This document shows, piece by piece, positions 8,764 to 16,843 of a stretch of DNA of 64,000 nt (positions within the stretch are counted from its first letter, which is position 1; each line of letters opens with the position of its first letter). The stretch spans positions 212,191 to 276,190 of the forward strand of contig CALGSZ010000105.1 in NCBI GenBank assembly GCA_937901745.1. Direction: 5' to 3'. The translations under genes and the position numbers were made by a program. The notes below the pieces were generated by a model. The model saw only the letters and a list, made by a program, of their open reading frames with translations, was not told the DNA's origin and made no database searches. The stretch comes from an uncultured Chloroflexota bacterium (lineage in GTDB: Bacteria > Chloroflexota > Chloroflexia > Thermomicrobiales > UBA6265).

Positions 8764-8785
8764 AACAATTATTATCTTGATGAAA
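8764..8785 (-). promoter_or_regulatory. AT-rich candidate promoter/operator of the ArsR-type gene
   Basis: An isolated AT-rich stretch in GC-rich surroundings, containing GATAAT on the minus strand (8771-8776), about 80 nt upstream of the regulator start. A -35 at standard spacing is not clear. ArsR repressors commonly bind AT-rich imperfect palindromes at their own promoter. Confidence 0.35.
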
Positions 8786-8946
8786 GACTGAAAGGAACGC
8801 AAGACGAAATTCGCGAACGGTCGCACAATTCCCGCCTAGGAAACGGCTCGCCTGCCCGGTAGCCAATGCTTCTCCCGCGATCTTCGGCGATCGCGCCAGC
8901 TTTGCGCACCCTGTCGGTGCCAATTCCGGCTCGCTGCTAGCTGTAC

Positions 8947-9324
8947 TCAGCTGCCAAATGAGCGGGCGAGCACCATACCCGCGTAGCAGGCAAGCAATCC
9001 CAGCACGTTGCTCCCGACGACGTAGACGAGCGCTCGTCCCCACGCGCCCTGCTCGATCAGCGCCAGCGCTTCGAGGGTGTAGCTGCTGAAGGTTGTGTAG
9101 CCGCCGAGGAAACCGATGATGACGAGCGGCCGCACCGATGCGGGCACGGAGAAGCGCTCGGCGATCAGCGTGGCGATTACGCCGATCAGCAGCGACCCCG
9201 TGCAGTTGACGAGGAACGTGCCGTAGGGAAAGGCGCTGCCGAGCCGGTCAGCGACGGCGCGACCGACGATGAAGCGGAGGTTGCATCCGACGAGCCCGCC
9301 GAGCCCGATCCAGAGATAGTCCAT
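8947..9324 (-). CDS. crcB: Fluoride ion channel/exporter CrcB (FluC)
   Basis: 125-residue membrane protein with four hydrophobic helices, the usual FluC length. Family motifs are present in order: GGLVGCNLRF (GGxxGAxxR type), VNCTGSLLIG (N-x-x-G) and 'GFLGGYTTFSSYTLE' (the GGxTTFS signature lining the fluoride pathway). It forms a dimeric channel that lets fluoride leave the cell. Only one copy lies here, and I see no fluoride (crcB) riboswitch in the short gap upstream. Start ATG 9324. It is co-directional with the secreted-protein gene upstream, separated from it by the hairpin at 9358-9389. Confidence 0.95.
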   Translation of the reverse strand: MDYLWIGLGGLVGCNLRFIVGRAVADRLGSAFPYGTFLVNCTGSLLIGVIATLIAERFSVPASVRPLVIIGFLGGYTTFSSYTLEALALIEQGAWGRALVYVVGSNVLGLLACYAGMVLARSFGS

Positions 9325-9357
9325 GCCGCCCCTGCCAGCGTAGGTGCCGAAACACGA

Positions 9358-9389
9358 GACCTGCCGGCGACGAGCGTCACCGGCAGGTC
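9358..9389 (-). terminator. Hairpin after the secreted duplicated-domain gene
   Basis: GACCTGCCGG (9358-9367) and CCGGCAGGTC (9380-9389) form a perfect 10-bp stem with a 12-nt loop, about 35 nt beyond the stop of the minus-strand gene 9422-10747. No clear T-run follows. Confidence 0.55.
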
Positions 9390-9421
9390 CAACAACTCAC
9401 GATCGTGTTACGTGTCGTGCT

Positions 9422-10747
9422 CTATTCGGCGCTCGGCGAGGCCTCCGGCGTCGCCGTTGGGATGGATTCGCCAAGCGGCCAGACCACGAACGAGTCGAAC
9501 AGCGTCTCGACGCCCTGGATCGCGTTGTCACTGTAGAAGCCGGAGCCGACCCAGACATCGCCGGCATCCAGCCGGGCACTGAGATCAAGGGTCGTGATGA
9601 ACGAGCCGTTGATGGCCAGGTAGCCGGTCGTCCCGATCACGGCCATCTCGATTATGTTCAACTGGCCGGGGCCGGTTCGCAGACCGGGAACGGGACCGAA
9701 GAATTCCGCCGGAGCGGCGCCGTTGGCGAGGAGCCACGTCCCGTCGGAGCGCACAACCAACCGGTAGTGCTCATCCGGCGCCGTGTGCCGGAACGCGATG
9801 CCAACGTCCCACAGGTGCTCGTAGGCCGGGTAGGGGTTCTGGAACCGGACGCGGACGTAGAAGTCGCGCGCGTTGACGCCGGCGAAGAAGCCATTGAGCG
9901 TGCCGATGTTCTGCACCACGCTCCCGGCGAACGGGCCAGCGAGCTGCGCCTGGCTCAGCGCCTGGTTGCGGAGCCGAGCGAGCGCGACAGCCGCGCTGAC
10001 CTGCCCAGCGGGCGTGGCGACCGGCGTGCCACCCGGCGCGGCGGCGTCCGCTCCCAGCGGCCAGATCTGGAAGGACGCGAAGTTCGTCTGGGCGCCGTCA
10101 ACGATCGTCTCCGTGAAGAACCCGGAACCAACCCAGATGTCGCCCGCCACGTTGTGCGCCGAGAGATCGAGCATCGTGGCATACAAACCGTTGACCGAGA
10201 GATAGCCAGTATTGTCGACGACGGCCAGCTCCAGCTCGTTCACCTGGCCGGCGCCGAGGTTCAGCCCATCAACCAGGCCGGATGCCCGCACCTGATTGGC
10301 GGCGAAGGAGAGCACCCAGGAGCCGTCCGAGCGCACGATGATGCGCCAGTGCTGATCCGGCGCGACATGCCGGAAGCCGATGCCGACATCGAACAGGTGC
10401 TCAGTCGATGCGACCGGGTTGGCGAACTGAACGCGGACGTAGAAGTCCCGCATGCTGACGCCGCTGAAGAATCCGTCGAGCGTGTCCGGCGCCTGGTTCA
10501 AGGTCCCGTTAGCCGGCCCAAAGACGCTCGGTTGGCTGAGCGCCTCACTCCGCAGGATCGCGATTGGCACGGTCAGGAGGTCCCGATTCGGCGTCGGTTG
10601 TGGAGTTGCGGCCCCTGGCTCCGGCGAGGCAACAGGCGTGGCCTCGTCCTGCGCTTCCGCGTGCCACGGCGCCAGCGCGAAAACGGATACGAGCATCGCC
10701 AGCGCCAGGGCGCCGGCAACGAAACGACGGGTTTGTTCTCGCATCAT
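9422..10747 (-). CDS. Secreted protein with two tandem copies of an unknown ~150-residue domain
   Basis: 441 residues. Start at one of two adjacent ATG codons (10747 or 10744) directly after GGAGGGAGG. A signal peptide (about 8-32, ending AEAQ) is followed by a Thr/Pro-rich linker, then two copies of the same beta-rich domain. Each opens with 'LDGFFSGV' or 'LNGFFAGV', continues with DFYVRV and 'EHLFDVGIGFRH' or 'EHLWDVGIAFRH', then VRSDGSWVLS or VRSDGTWLLA, and closes with a 'GDIWVGSGF' or 'GDVWVGSGF' strand. The fold may be a concanavalin-like sandwich (inference only). The C-terminus is a short Pro/Thr/Ser tail with no anchor motif, so it is probably released or loosely bound. Function unknown. 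Confidence 0.8.
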   Translation of the reverse strand: MMREQTRRFVAGALALAMLVSVFALAPWHAEAQDEATPVASPEPGAATPQPTPNRDLLTVPIAILRSEALSQPSVFGPANGTLNQAPDTLDGFFSGVSMRDFYVRVQFANPVASTEHLFDVGIGFRHVAPDQHWRIIVRSDGSWVLSFAANQVRASGLVDGLNLGAGQVNELELAVVDNTGYLSVNGLYATMLDLSAHNVAGDIWVGSGFFTETIVDGAQTNFASFQIWPLGADAAAPGGTPVATPAGQVSAAVALARLRNQALSQAQLAGPFAGSVVQNIGTLNGFFAGVNARDFYVRVRFQNPYPAYEHLWDVGIAFRHTAPDEHYRLVVRSDGTWLLANGAAPAEFFGPVPGLRTGPGQLNIIEMAVIGTTGYLAINGSFITTLDLSARLDAGDVWVGSGFYSDNAIQGVETLFDSFVVWPLGESIPTATPEASPSAE

Positions 10748-10877
10748 CCTCCCTCCAGCGGCACAGCCGCGCCGTCCATCCCCCTCCTTGAACCCATGTC
10801 CCGGCGCTCCCGGACGCCGGGTGACCGCGCGAGGTACGGCGCGCCAAACGTACACGGGCGACACTTGGCTGACAAGT

Positions 10878-10922
10878 CCCAAGTTGGGATCACCCCTCGC
10901 TGACGCCAGGGCAGCGTACAAT
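10878..10922 (+). promoter_or_regulatory. Candidate -10 and palindrome upstream of the methyltransferase
   Basis: TACAAT (10917-10922) ends 7 nt before the ATG at 10930, which would give an almost leaderless transcript. A perfect palindrome CCCAA-G-TTGGG lies at 10878-10888 in the divergent gap. No good -35 at 17 bp. Confidence 0.4.
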
Positions 10923-10929
10923 CGCGCGC

Positions 10930-12123
10930 ATGAATGAACCGATGCAGCGCGCCGCCGACACCTCCGACGCGGGCAATCCAGACCTGATCCAGATCATCCG
11001 CGACGAGATCGAGCGCCAGGGAGGGCGAATCACGTTCGCCCGCTTCATGGACCTAGCGCTCTATCACCCCATCCACGGCTACTACCTCTCGCCAGAGCGC
11101 CGTCCCGGCCGGCCCGGCGACTTCATCACCGCTCCGGAGGCCACTCCGTATTTCGGCCTGACAATCGCGCGGCAGCTAGCCGAGTGCTGGGAGCGGCTGG
11201 GCCGGCCAAAGCCGTTCGAGGTGCGCGAATACGGCGCCGGTGTCGGCGGCCTGGCCTATGACCTGATCGCCGGACTGTCCCGCGAAGCGCCCGAGGCGAT
11301 GGATGCCCTCCGTTATAGGCTGATCGAGCTCAATCCCTACCGGCGCGCCGAGGCCCAGGCGGCGATGGAGGAAGTCGGGCTAACCCATCTCGTTATCGTG
11401 GAGCCACCCGACGCCGAGCGGCCACCACTGACCGGGGTCATGCTCGCGAACGAAGTCGCCGATGCCTTCCCGGTTCACCGGCTCATCGTCCGGCAGGGAG
11501 AGCTGCGTGAGTGCTACGTGACCTGGAGCGAGAGCAGATTCACCGAGGTCGAAGGCCCGCTCTCGCCCGAGGCGGCCCGCGCGGCTGCCGCTATGAGCGA
11601 CGAGGGAATCCTGCTCTCCGAGGGGAGCAGGTACGACGTGAGTCCGGCAGCGGCGGACTGGTTCGCGGAGGTGGCTCGCTCATTCGCGCGGGGTTACGCG
11701 ATCGTGATCGACTACGGTTATCCCGCGCGGGAACTCTACCGTGACCATCGCCTCGGCGGAACGGTTCGCGCCTACCACGCGCATACGGTCACCGACGATC
11801 CCCTGATCCGCGTCGGAGAGCAGGATTTGACGGCGCATGTCGACTTCACGGCCTTGCAGCGCGCCGGCGAGGCGGCCGGGCTCGAACTAGCCGGATTCAC
11901 GACGCAGGGCGCCTTCCTGGCCAGCCTTGGCCTCGGCGAGGCGCTGCTCGAGCTTCAGCGAGACCCGGAGACGACGTTGCCGGATTATTTGCGCGCGCAG
12001 GCGGCTGTGCTCCGCCTGATCGATCCGGGTGGGCTCGGGCGCTTCGGCGTCCTGATCATGGCGAAGGATGCGCCGGTGGAACCGCCGCTGCGCGGCTTCC
12101 GGGAATCACCGCCCCCGTTCTAG
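10930..12123 (+). CDS. SAM-dependent methyltransferase, MidA/NDUFAF7-like (Methyltransf_28)
   Basis: 397-residue cytoplasmic methyltransferase. It opens with the family hallmark 'ITFARFMDLALYHPIHGYY' (about 35-55) and GDFITAPEATPYFG, then the SAM-binding EYGAGVGGLAYDL (about 100), an acidic strand end in 'RLIELNPYRR', and 'VMLANEVADAFPVHRL' (N-E-x-x-D-A-x-P), characteristic of the family. In mitochondria the relative NDUFAF7 dimethylates an arginine of complex I; bacterial substrates are mostly unknown. Start ATG 10930 has no Shine-Dalgarno sequence but lies 7 nt after TACAAT, suggesting leaderless translation. Confidence 0.92.
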   Translation: MNEPMQRAADTSDAGNPDLIQIIRDEIERQGGRITFARFMDLALYHPIHGYYLSPERRPGRPGDFITAPEATPYFGLTIARQLAECWERLGRPKPFEVREYGAGVGGLAYDLIAGLSREAPEAMDALRYRLIELNPYRRAEAQAAMEEVGLTHLVIVEPPDAERPPLTGVMLANEVADAFPVHRLIVRQGELRECYVTWSESRFTEVEGPLSPEAARAAAAMSDEGILLSEGSRYDVSPAAADWFAEVARSFARGYAIVIDYGYPARELYRDHRLGGTVRAYHAHTVTDDPLIRVGEQDLTAHVDFTALQRAGEAAGLELAGFTTQGAFLASLGLGEALLELQRDPETTLPDYLRAQAAVLRLIDPGGLGRFGVLIMAKDAPVEPPLRGFRESPPPF

Positions 12124-12200
12124 AACCGAGTATCATCCGCGCCAGGCAGAGTGTTCGGCACGATGTCGCGCGACCGGCATCCGCGAGCCACGAGGCAGGA

Positions 12201-12617
12201 ATGACAGAGCAGGACAAGACCGACGTTCTCTTTCTCTCGGGCGCCGAGATGGACCCGACGACACTGCGCAGGGAGCACCCTGGAGCCCGATTCATCGCCC
12301 GCGCGCGGATAACGGGGCAGAATCTCCCGCTGCCACCCGCGTTCTCGGCCCTCAGCAATGGGGAGGTCTGGGGCATTCTCGTCAACGTGGGAACAACCAG
12401 CGCCGTGCAGGGCACGGTGTATGAGGCGGTCACCGATGAAGGCCGGTGCATCCGCGCCGCGCTCGGACCAGCCGGCCTCCTCAGCGGCTCGCCGGAGGCG
12501 ATCATCGCCGCCGTTCGCTACTGGGAGCTTCCGCCCGACTACGTGGCCCAGGTACGCGAGATCGTCAGCACGATGGGTGTCCAAGCGGAGGAAGAAGAGC
12601 CCCGCGACGGGGTCTAG
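12201..12617 (+). CDS. Gamma-glutamylcyclotransferase-like (GGCT/AIG2 fold) protein, lacking the usual N-terminal motif
   Basis: 138 residues. 'MDPTTLRREHPGARFIARARITGQNL' (from about residue 16) matches the GGCT pattern in which Met-x(4)-Leu-x-x-R-P-A precedes an Ala-x-Leu/Ile-x-Gly strand, and 'GEVWGILVNV' resembles the conserved VWG strand carrying the catalytic Glu region in that fold. The usual YGSN opening is replaced by LFLSGAEMD, so pyroglutamate-forming activity is uncertain. A ribosome site (GAGGCAGGA) is just upstream. It lies about 80 bp after the methyltransferase and may share its transcript. Assignment rests on local resemblance only. Confidence 0.65.
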   Translation: MTEQDKTDVLFLSGAEMDPTTLRREHPGARFIARARITGQNLPLPPAFSALSNGEVWGILVNVGTTSAVQGTVYEAVTDEGRCIRAALGPAGLLSGSPEAIIAAVRYWELPPDYVAQVREIVSTMGVQAEEEEPRDGV

Positions 12618-12708
12618 CTCTGCCTCCCGCGCTCCGCGACCGGCCGCAAAGAGCGCCACATCACTGTCAGTACCGCAAATTTGGGTAGCGTCCGCGGCGA
12701 GCCGTTGC

Positions 12709-12714
12709 TATTCT
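12709..12714 (+). promoter_or_regulatory. Candidate -10 element of the surface-protein gene
   Basis: TATTCT, 69 nt ahead of the ATG at 12783; the matching -35 is unclear. Confidence 0.3.
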
Positions 12715-12782
12715 GACCGGGCACGCCTGTGCGTTGGATTCAGTGTCGAGCCTCTGGCTCGGATCAGCGACGGGGAACGCCT

Positions 12783-15029
12783 ATGCGAGCGACCGTCCGG
12801 GCATCCATTCTGGCAATGATGCTCGCGGCCCTGATTGGGTCCGCGGCGAGTGGCGTTGTCGCCCAAGAGGACGGCGCGGCTGACCAGTCCGGCGAGGCGA
12901 CGCCGGCGACCGCGGTTGGCACGCTGCGCGTGATCGTCCTCACCTGTCTTTCCGGCGGCGAGCCGGGCACCACCGCTGTCGTCCCCGAATCTTCTTTTGC
13001 GCCGGGACCGGACTGCTCCCCCGCGTCAGCGGCGATCGCGCTCGACGGCGCCGATGCCGGACAGGTGGATGGCCAGCTCGAATGGTCCGTCGAGGCGGGG
13101 ACACACACCGTTGGGGAACTGGCCAGCGGCAGCGCCGCCGACGTCGAGGTAGCGGCGGATGCCGTGACCACGGTCTACGTCGTCACCTTTGAGGCTGAGG
13201 AAGTTGAGCCCGAGCCAACGCCCACGGAATCTGCCCCGACGCCAACCGAGGTGGGGATTGCTGCCGTCGTGCCGCTCCGCTTCATGCTCCACGTCTGCCC
13301 ACCTGCGATTCAGACACCCGATCAGTTCGCGGCGCTCAGTGACGAGGTGGATCGGCTGCTCGCGTGCCCGGTCACGACACGGCCGGAGCACACTGGTTCC
13401 GACGGCGCCATTCGCGCGGAGCCGGTCGACTTCAACCTAACGCTGACGGATGCCAACGGCGCCACTCTCACGCTGGCCGACGCGACTTTCGCTCCCGCGC
13501 AGCTGTGCGAGAGCGATCTCGGGGAGGACACCGATGGCCGGCCGGAGACGAACCGCTGCTATGACGTTTCGAGCTACGAGCTGAGCAGCAACGGCAGCAC
13601 CAATGCGGCAGTGTCGCTCCCGGAGGAGCTTCGACTCGGCGCGATCACGGGCGAGCCGACGGACGCCGTCACCTTCACGGCGTTCGATTCGGCCGCGGGG
13701 ACGTTCGCGATCGAGCCGGCAGACGATAGCGGACAACCAATCACCGTCCATATCTATGCCTTCTCGCCGCCACGGGTGAGCGTGGCGCTCCATCGCTGCC
13801 CGGATTCGATCACCGAGGCGGACTTTGCGGCGCTGAGCGACTTCTACGCGCAATGGTGGACATGCAAGGTCTCTGTCCTGCACGAGCATGACGGTCCTGA
13901 CGGCGCATTGAACGCTGGACACGCCGCCTTCGAGGCATCCCTGACCGTCAACGGCGAGACACGCGATCTCGATGACGCTAATTTCCTACCAGAGCAGGTC
14001 TGCGAGCTCGATCTCGGACGCGACCTCAACGGCGATCCAAATGACGACGTCTGCCTGGACGCCTCGCGTTACGCCTTCGACGATGTCGCCCAAGGCGGAG
14101 TCGTCGTCACCCTCGATTCGCCGCCCAAGAATCACACGCTCATCGCGGCCCTGGTCTCCCCGGATTCCGACGACGCCGCGACCGTGCAAGACGTCGATCT
14201 CACCGCGCACACGGTCTCCCTCGACACGACGAACGACAGCGATGTGACGATCCACTTCTTTGTCCTCGAAACGCCGCCGACCGATCCCACGGCAACGGCT
14301 ACGGCATCGGCCACGGCAACGCCCACGATGACGCCAACGGCGACAGCAACGGGGACCCCAGGCTCCGGTGGAGGCTCAGGCGGGAACGGTGGGCAGGTCA
14401 CGCCGACACCTGGTAACGGCGATGGCAGTGGCGGCGGGAGCGGCGGCGGCAGCGGCTCCCTCCTGATCTACTCCCTCTTCTGCCTCGCCGACTCCGAATC
14501 CGTCCGGTTCGAGGTCTTGCAACCGGGAGAGCAGATTCCACCGCTCAATTTCGGTGATGAGACGTGCGTCACGGGCGACAATGAGTTCCAGATCGTCCTG
14601 CACGGAAATCAGCCACAGTCGCCATTCCTGGTCGGGATCGACGGCGAGGCGTTGCTAAGCGACCTGCCTGCCGCCGATGAGTCCACCGGCGCTCATCTCC
14701 TGGTCGAGACATTCTCCGGTGAGTCCGCTCCCTTCTTCATCGCTCCCAACACGACGACGGAGATCGTCGTCCTCGTCTACGAGCTGGACTACACGATGGA
14801 GGAGTCTGTTGACGTTGACGGCGACGGCGTCCCGGATACCACGTACGAGGATCCCGGCGTGGAAGCCGAGGTCGAAGTGGAGTCTGCAGAAGGGTTGCCG
14901 GACACCGGTAGCGGCTCCGTCGCGGCGACGCCGATGAGCGCCAGCCTCCTCCTCTTCACGGGCGCCGGTCTCCTTGCGCTGCGCGGCCTGAGCCGCCGGC
15001 GCATCCGATCGGCGACGCGCGCCTCATGA
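12783..15029 (+). CDS. LPxTG-anchored cell-surface protein with duplicated Cys-containing domain
   Basis: 748 residues. Signal peptide (about 6-30, ending VVAQ), a small N-terminal domain, a Pro/Thr linker, then two copies of a domain: about 170-285 ('HVCPPAIQTPDQFAALSDEVDRLLAC' start, later 'CESDLGEDTDG') and about 335-450 ('HRCPDSITEADFAALSDFYAQWWTC', 'CELDLGRDLNG'). Each has four conserved Cys, probably disulfides. A Thr-Ala repeat and a Gly-rich spacer (about 505-560) precede a last domain. The C-terminus is a full sortase signal: LPDTG at 705-709, hydrophobic segment, then RRRIR tail. Start ATG 12783 has GGGGA upstream. Likely function is surface display or adhesion; the sortase at 6941-7594 is the obvious partner. 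Confidence 0.88.
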   Translation: MRATVRASILAMMLAALIGSAASGVVAQEDGAADQSGEATPATAVGTLRVIVLTCLSGGEPGTTAVVPESSFAPGPDCSPASAAIALDGADAGQVDGQLEWSVEAGTHTVGELASGSAADVEVAADAVTTVYVVTFEAEEVEPEPTPTESAPTPTEVGIAAVVPLRFMLHVCPPAIQTPDQFAALSDEVDRLLACPVTTRPEHTGSDGAIRAEPVDFNLTLTDANGATLTLADATFAPAQLCESDLGEDTDGRPETNRCYDVSSYELSSNGSTNAAVSLPEELRLGAITGEPTDAVTFTAFDSAAGTFAIEPADDSGQPITVHIYAFSPPRVSVALHRCPDSITEADFAALSDFYAQWWTCKVSVLHEHDGPDGALNAGHAAFEASLTVNGETRDLDDANFLPEQVCELDLGRDLNGDPNDDVCLDASRYAFDDVAQGGVVVTLDSPPKNHTLIAALVSPDSDDAATVQDVDLTAHTVSLDTTNDSDVTIHFFVLETPPTDPTATATASATATPTMTPTATATGTPGSGGGSGGNGGQVTPTPGNGDGSGGGSGGGSGSLLIYSLFCLADSESVRFEVLQPGEQIPPLNFGDETCVTGDNEFQIVLHGNQPQSPFLVGIDGEALLSDLPAADESTGAHLLVETFSGESAPFFIAPNTTTEIVVLVYELDYTMEESVDVDGDGVPDTTYEDPGVEAEVEVESAEGLPDTGSGSVAATPMSASLLLFTGAGLLALRGLSRRRIRSATRAS

Positions 15030-15030
15030 G

Positions 15031-15879
15031 ATGTCGCGCCAGCGAACGATGAACGACAGCAATTTCACGGGCGGGACTCCGCGATGCGGGGTCCTGCTCG
15101 ACATTGACGGTGTGTTGCACGTTGGCTGGGAAGCCATCCCCGGCGCGGCGGAGGCGCTCGCGGCACTCACGGCGCGGGGCATACCTCACCGGTTCTTGAC
15201 CAATTCGACAACTGCGACCCGGCAGACGCTGGCGACCCGGCTCCGCGACATCGGTCTCCCAGTCGAAACCGACCATGTGCTGACCGCTCCGCTCGCGACC
15301 GTTGACTATTTGCGCCAGCACTTCCCTGGCGCGCGTTGCTATCTGATCGCGAAGGGCGACGTAGCCGAGGAATTCGAGGCCGCCGGCATCGAACTCGCGC
15401 CAGACGAGGACGGCGCGAGCGCGGACGTCGTCGTCATCGGCGGCGCCGAGGAGCGTTTGACCTACGAGCGGATGAACCGCGCGTTCCGGATGATTCTGGA
15501 CGGCGCGAAACTGGTCGCGATGCACCGCAACCGGCTCTGGCGAACTGCCGCGGGGCTGCAGCTCGATAGCGGCCCGTTCGTGACCGCGCTGGAGGAAGCG
15601 ACCGGCGCGCGGGCCGTCACGATCGGCAAGCCGGCGCTGCCATTCTTCCGCGCGGGCCGGCGCGCAATCGGCCTCCCATTCCGCCAGCTCATCATGGTCG
15701 GAGATGACGCCCGCAACGACCTGGTTCCGGCGCGACGGCTTGGCATGCGAACGGTCCTCGTTCGGACCGGCAAGCCCGTCGGGCCGGCCGAAGAGGCGCT
15801 GGCAGACTTCGTGCTTGATTCCATCGCGGAGCTTCCGGAAGCGCTGGGCGCGCTACCGGAATCCGGCCGGCGTGCCTAA
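15031..15879 (+). CDS. HAD superfamily (subfamily IIA) phosphatase, NagD/LHPP-like
   Basis: 282-residue cytoplasmic phosphohydrolase. Motif I is LLDIDGVL (nucleophile Asp24, general acid Asp26), motif II 'FLTNST', and the late acidic motif is 'MVGDDARNDL'; a large C2-type cap lies between them, with 'GKPALPFFRAGRRA' carrying the motif III Lys. The IIA group includes NagD nucleotidases, 4-nitrophenylphosphatases and LHPP. Start ATG 15031 lies 1 nt after the preceding stop; an alternative ATG at 15049 removes six residues. Possible co-transcription with the surface protein. Substrate unknown. Confidence 0.9.
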   Translation: MSRQRTMNDSNFTGGTPRCGVLLDIDGVLHVGWEAIPGAAEALAALTARGIPHRFLTNSTTATRQTLATRLRDIGLPVETDHVLTAPLATVDYLRQHFPGARCYLIAKGDVAEEFEAAGIELAPDEDGASADVVVIGGAEERLTYERMNRAFRMILDGAKLVAMHRNRLWRTAAGLQLDSGPFVTALEEATGARAVTIGKPALPFFRAGRRAIGLPFRQLIMVGDDARNDLVPARRLGMRTVLVRTGKPVGPAEEALADFVLDSIAELPEALGALPESGRRA

Positions 15880-16027
15880 TGGGCACAGGCATGCGTCGTC
15901 CGTATGCTAGGATGCGAGCATTCCGGGGCTATTGGGATTGCGCGAGAGTCGCACCCGGAGCACCGGATCGAGGCGGAGGCATCCGCCGGCGTGTCTCGGG
16001 CTGACCGCTCGAGGAGGAGCCAGTCCG

Positions 16028-16489
16028 ATGGTCTACAAGGCCACCCAGGATGTCGTGCGGCGAGTCATGCCTCTGCTCGATCAGCTCGCGGTGCGAACCG
16101 TGGACAAGGCGCGGCTCCTGCAATATCTCTCGGCCCGCGCCGGCGAGGACTGGGGCGTACTCGACTTTCTCGGCGAGGTCGAGGATGGCTCGGCGGAGCT
16201 TGGCGGGACCACCCGCGTGCTGCTCTTCCGCGACCGCGCGACCGGCGCCGAGCACCGCATCCGATATCCCTCATGTCTGCCTTCCGAGATCGAGTCGCTC
16301 GTCGTCGAGGAGTACAAGCGGCTGGCAACTGACCAGCCCCTGACGATGATGGCGGCGCCGCTCTTCGACCATTTGTATGGTGCGAGCCATTGCGCGCGCT
16401 GCCGCTGGCACGGACCGGAGTACGAGCAAATCCACATCGAGTGCCGGTTCGCGGGGCGGCCGGTCAACTTCGAGCCGGCCGAAGAATAG
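16028..16489 (+). CDS. Hypothetical protein with C-terminal CxxC
   Basis: 153-residue soluble protein that I do not recognise. ATG 16028 follows GAGGAGGAG; upstream in-frame codons look non-coding. The first half is helical ('VVRRVMPLLDQLAVRTVDKARLLQYL'); the middle, 'TRVLLFRDRATGAEHRIRYPS', is strand-rich; near the end 'HCARCRWHGPEY' gives a CxxC with a nearby His, possibly half of a metal site. A -10-like TATGCT lies at 15903-15908. It is followed by the Mrp leader region; no functional link is evident. Confidence 0.7.
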   Translation: MVYKATQDVVRRVMPLLDQLAVRTVDKARLLQYLSARAGEDWGVLDFLGEVEDGSAELGGTTRVLLFRDRATGAEHRIRYPSCLPSEIESLVVEEYKRLATDQPLTMMAAPLFDHLYGASHCARCRWHGPEYEQIHIECRFAGRPVNFEPAEE

Positions 16490-16613
16490 CCGGGCATCCG
16501 CAAGCGCCACGATCCGTCGTAACGCACGCCCGTAACGACAGTTAATGTCTGCGGCTTCGGCACAGTGCGTTCGGCAATTTGCACTGAATGCAGCTATTCG
16601 CCCAATTTCCGGC

Positions 16614-16643
16614 TTGGCACGGAAATGCTCAATCGTGTAGCCT
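16614..16643 (+). promoter_or_regulatory. Candidate promoter of the Mrp operon leader
   Basis: TTGGCA (16614-16619), 18-bp spacer, TAGCCT (16638-16643). The -35 is close to consensus, the -10 is weak. It would start an RNA near 16650, about 60 nt before the terminator hairpin at 16710. Confidence 0.4.
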
Positions 16644-16677
16644 AAAGGCGCGTCGCTGTCGGCATTGACGCGGGGTT

Positions 16678-16742
16678 GTCACGTACTCCGTACCCACGTG
16701 ACTGGCGGTGGGGACTGCCAATCTTGGAGGAGTCCCCTTTTT
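16678..16742 (+). terminator. Two hairpins with T-run: intrinsic terminator or leader attenuator ahead of mrpA
   Basis: GTCACGT (16678-16684) pairs with ACGTGAC (16696-16702). Then GGGGACT (16710-16716) pairs with AGTCCCC (16731-16737), followed directly by TTTTT (16738-16742), a textbook intrinsic terminator. It lies 101 bp before mrpA and 220 bp after the previous stop, so it may be a leader attenuator or riboswitch expression platform, or just the terminator of the upstream gene. I match it to no known riboswitch class. The rest of the 354-bp gap (16490-16843) shows no gene. Confidence 0.65.
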
Positions 16743-16843
16743 CGCAACAGCTCCGGCACTCATCGGGCAACCATAAGCGGCAATCGCTGACGAGTTTCGA
16801 GTCGCCGGCGCGTCTCATGCGCTGCGCGTAGATCGGAACGACA

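Noticed and set aside
8312..9043. Upstream extension of the ArsR-type gene to base 9043
   Set aside because: The extra 118 codons have no family match, cross the AT-rich promoter candidate, and the ATG at 8689 has a good ribosome site.
9325..9421. Possible fluoride riboswitch upstream of crcB
   Set aside because: The short gap holds only a terminator-like hairpin of the upstream gene; the conserved crcB-motif blocks are absent.
9344..10903. Long plus-strand open frame (519 codons) opposite the secreted duplicated-domain gene
   Set aside because: It is antisense to a gene with a signal peptide and an internal domain duplication; its translation is Arg/Asp-rich shadow sequence with no motif, a common artefact of high GC.
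15904..16332. Open frame starting ATG 15904 overlapping the gene at 16028
   Set aside because: Different frame from the supported gene, Arg-rich translation, and no ribosome site; the 16028 frame has GAGGAGGAG and balanced composition.
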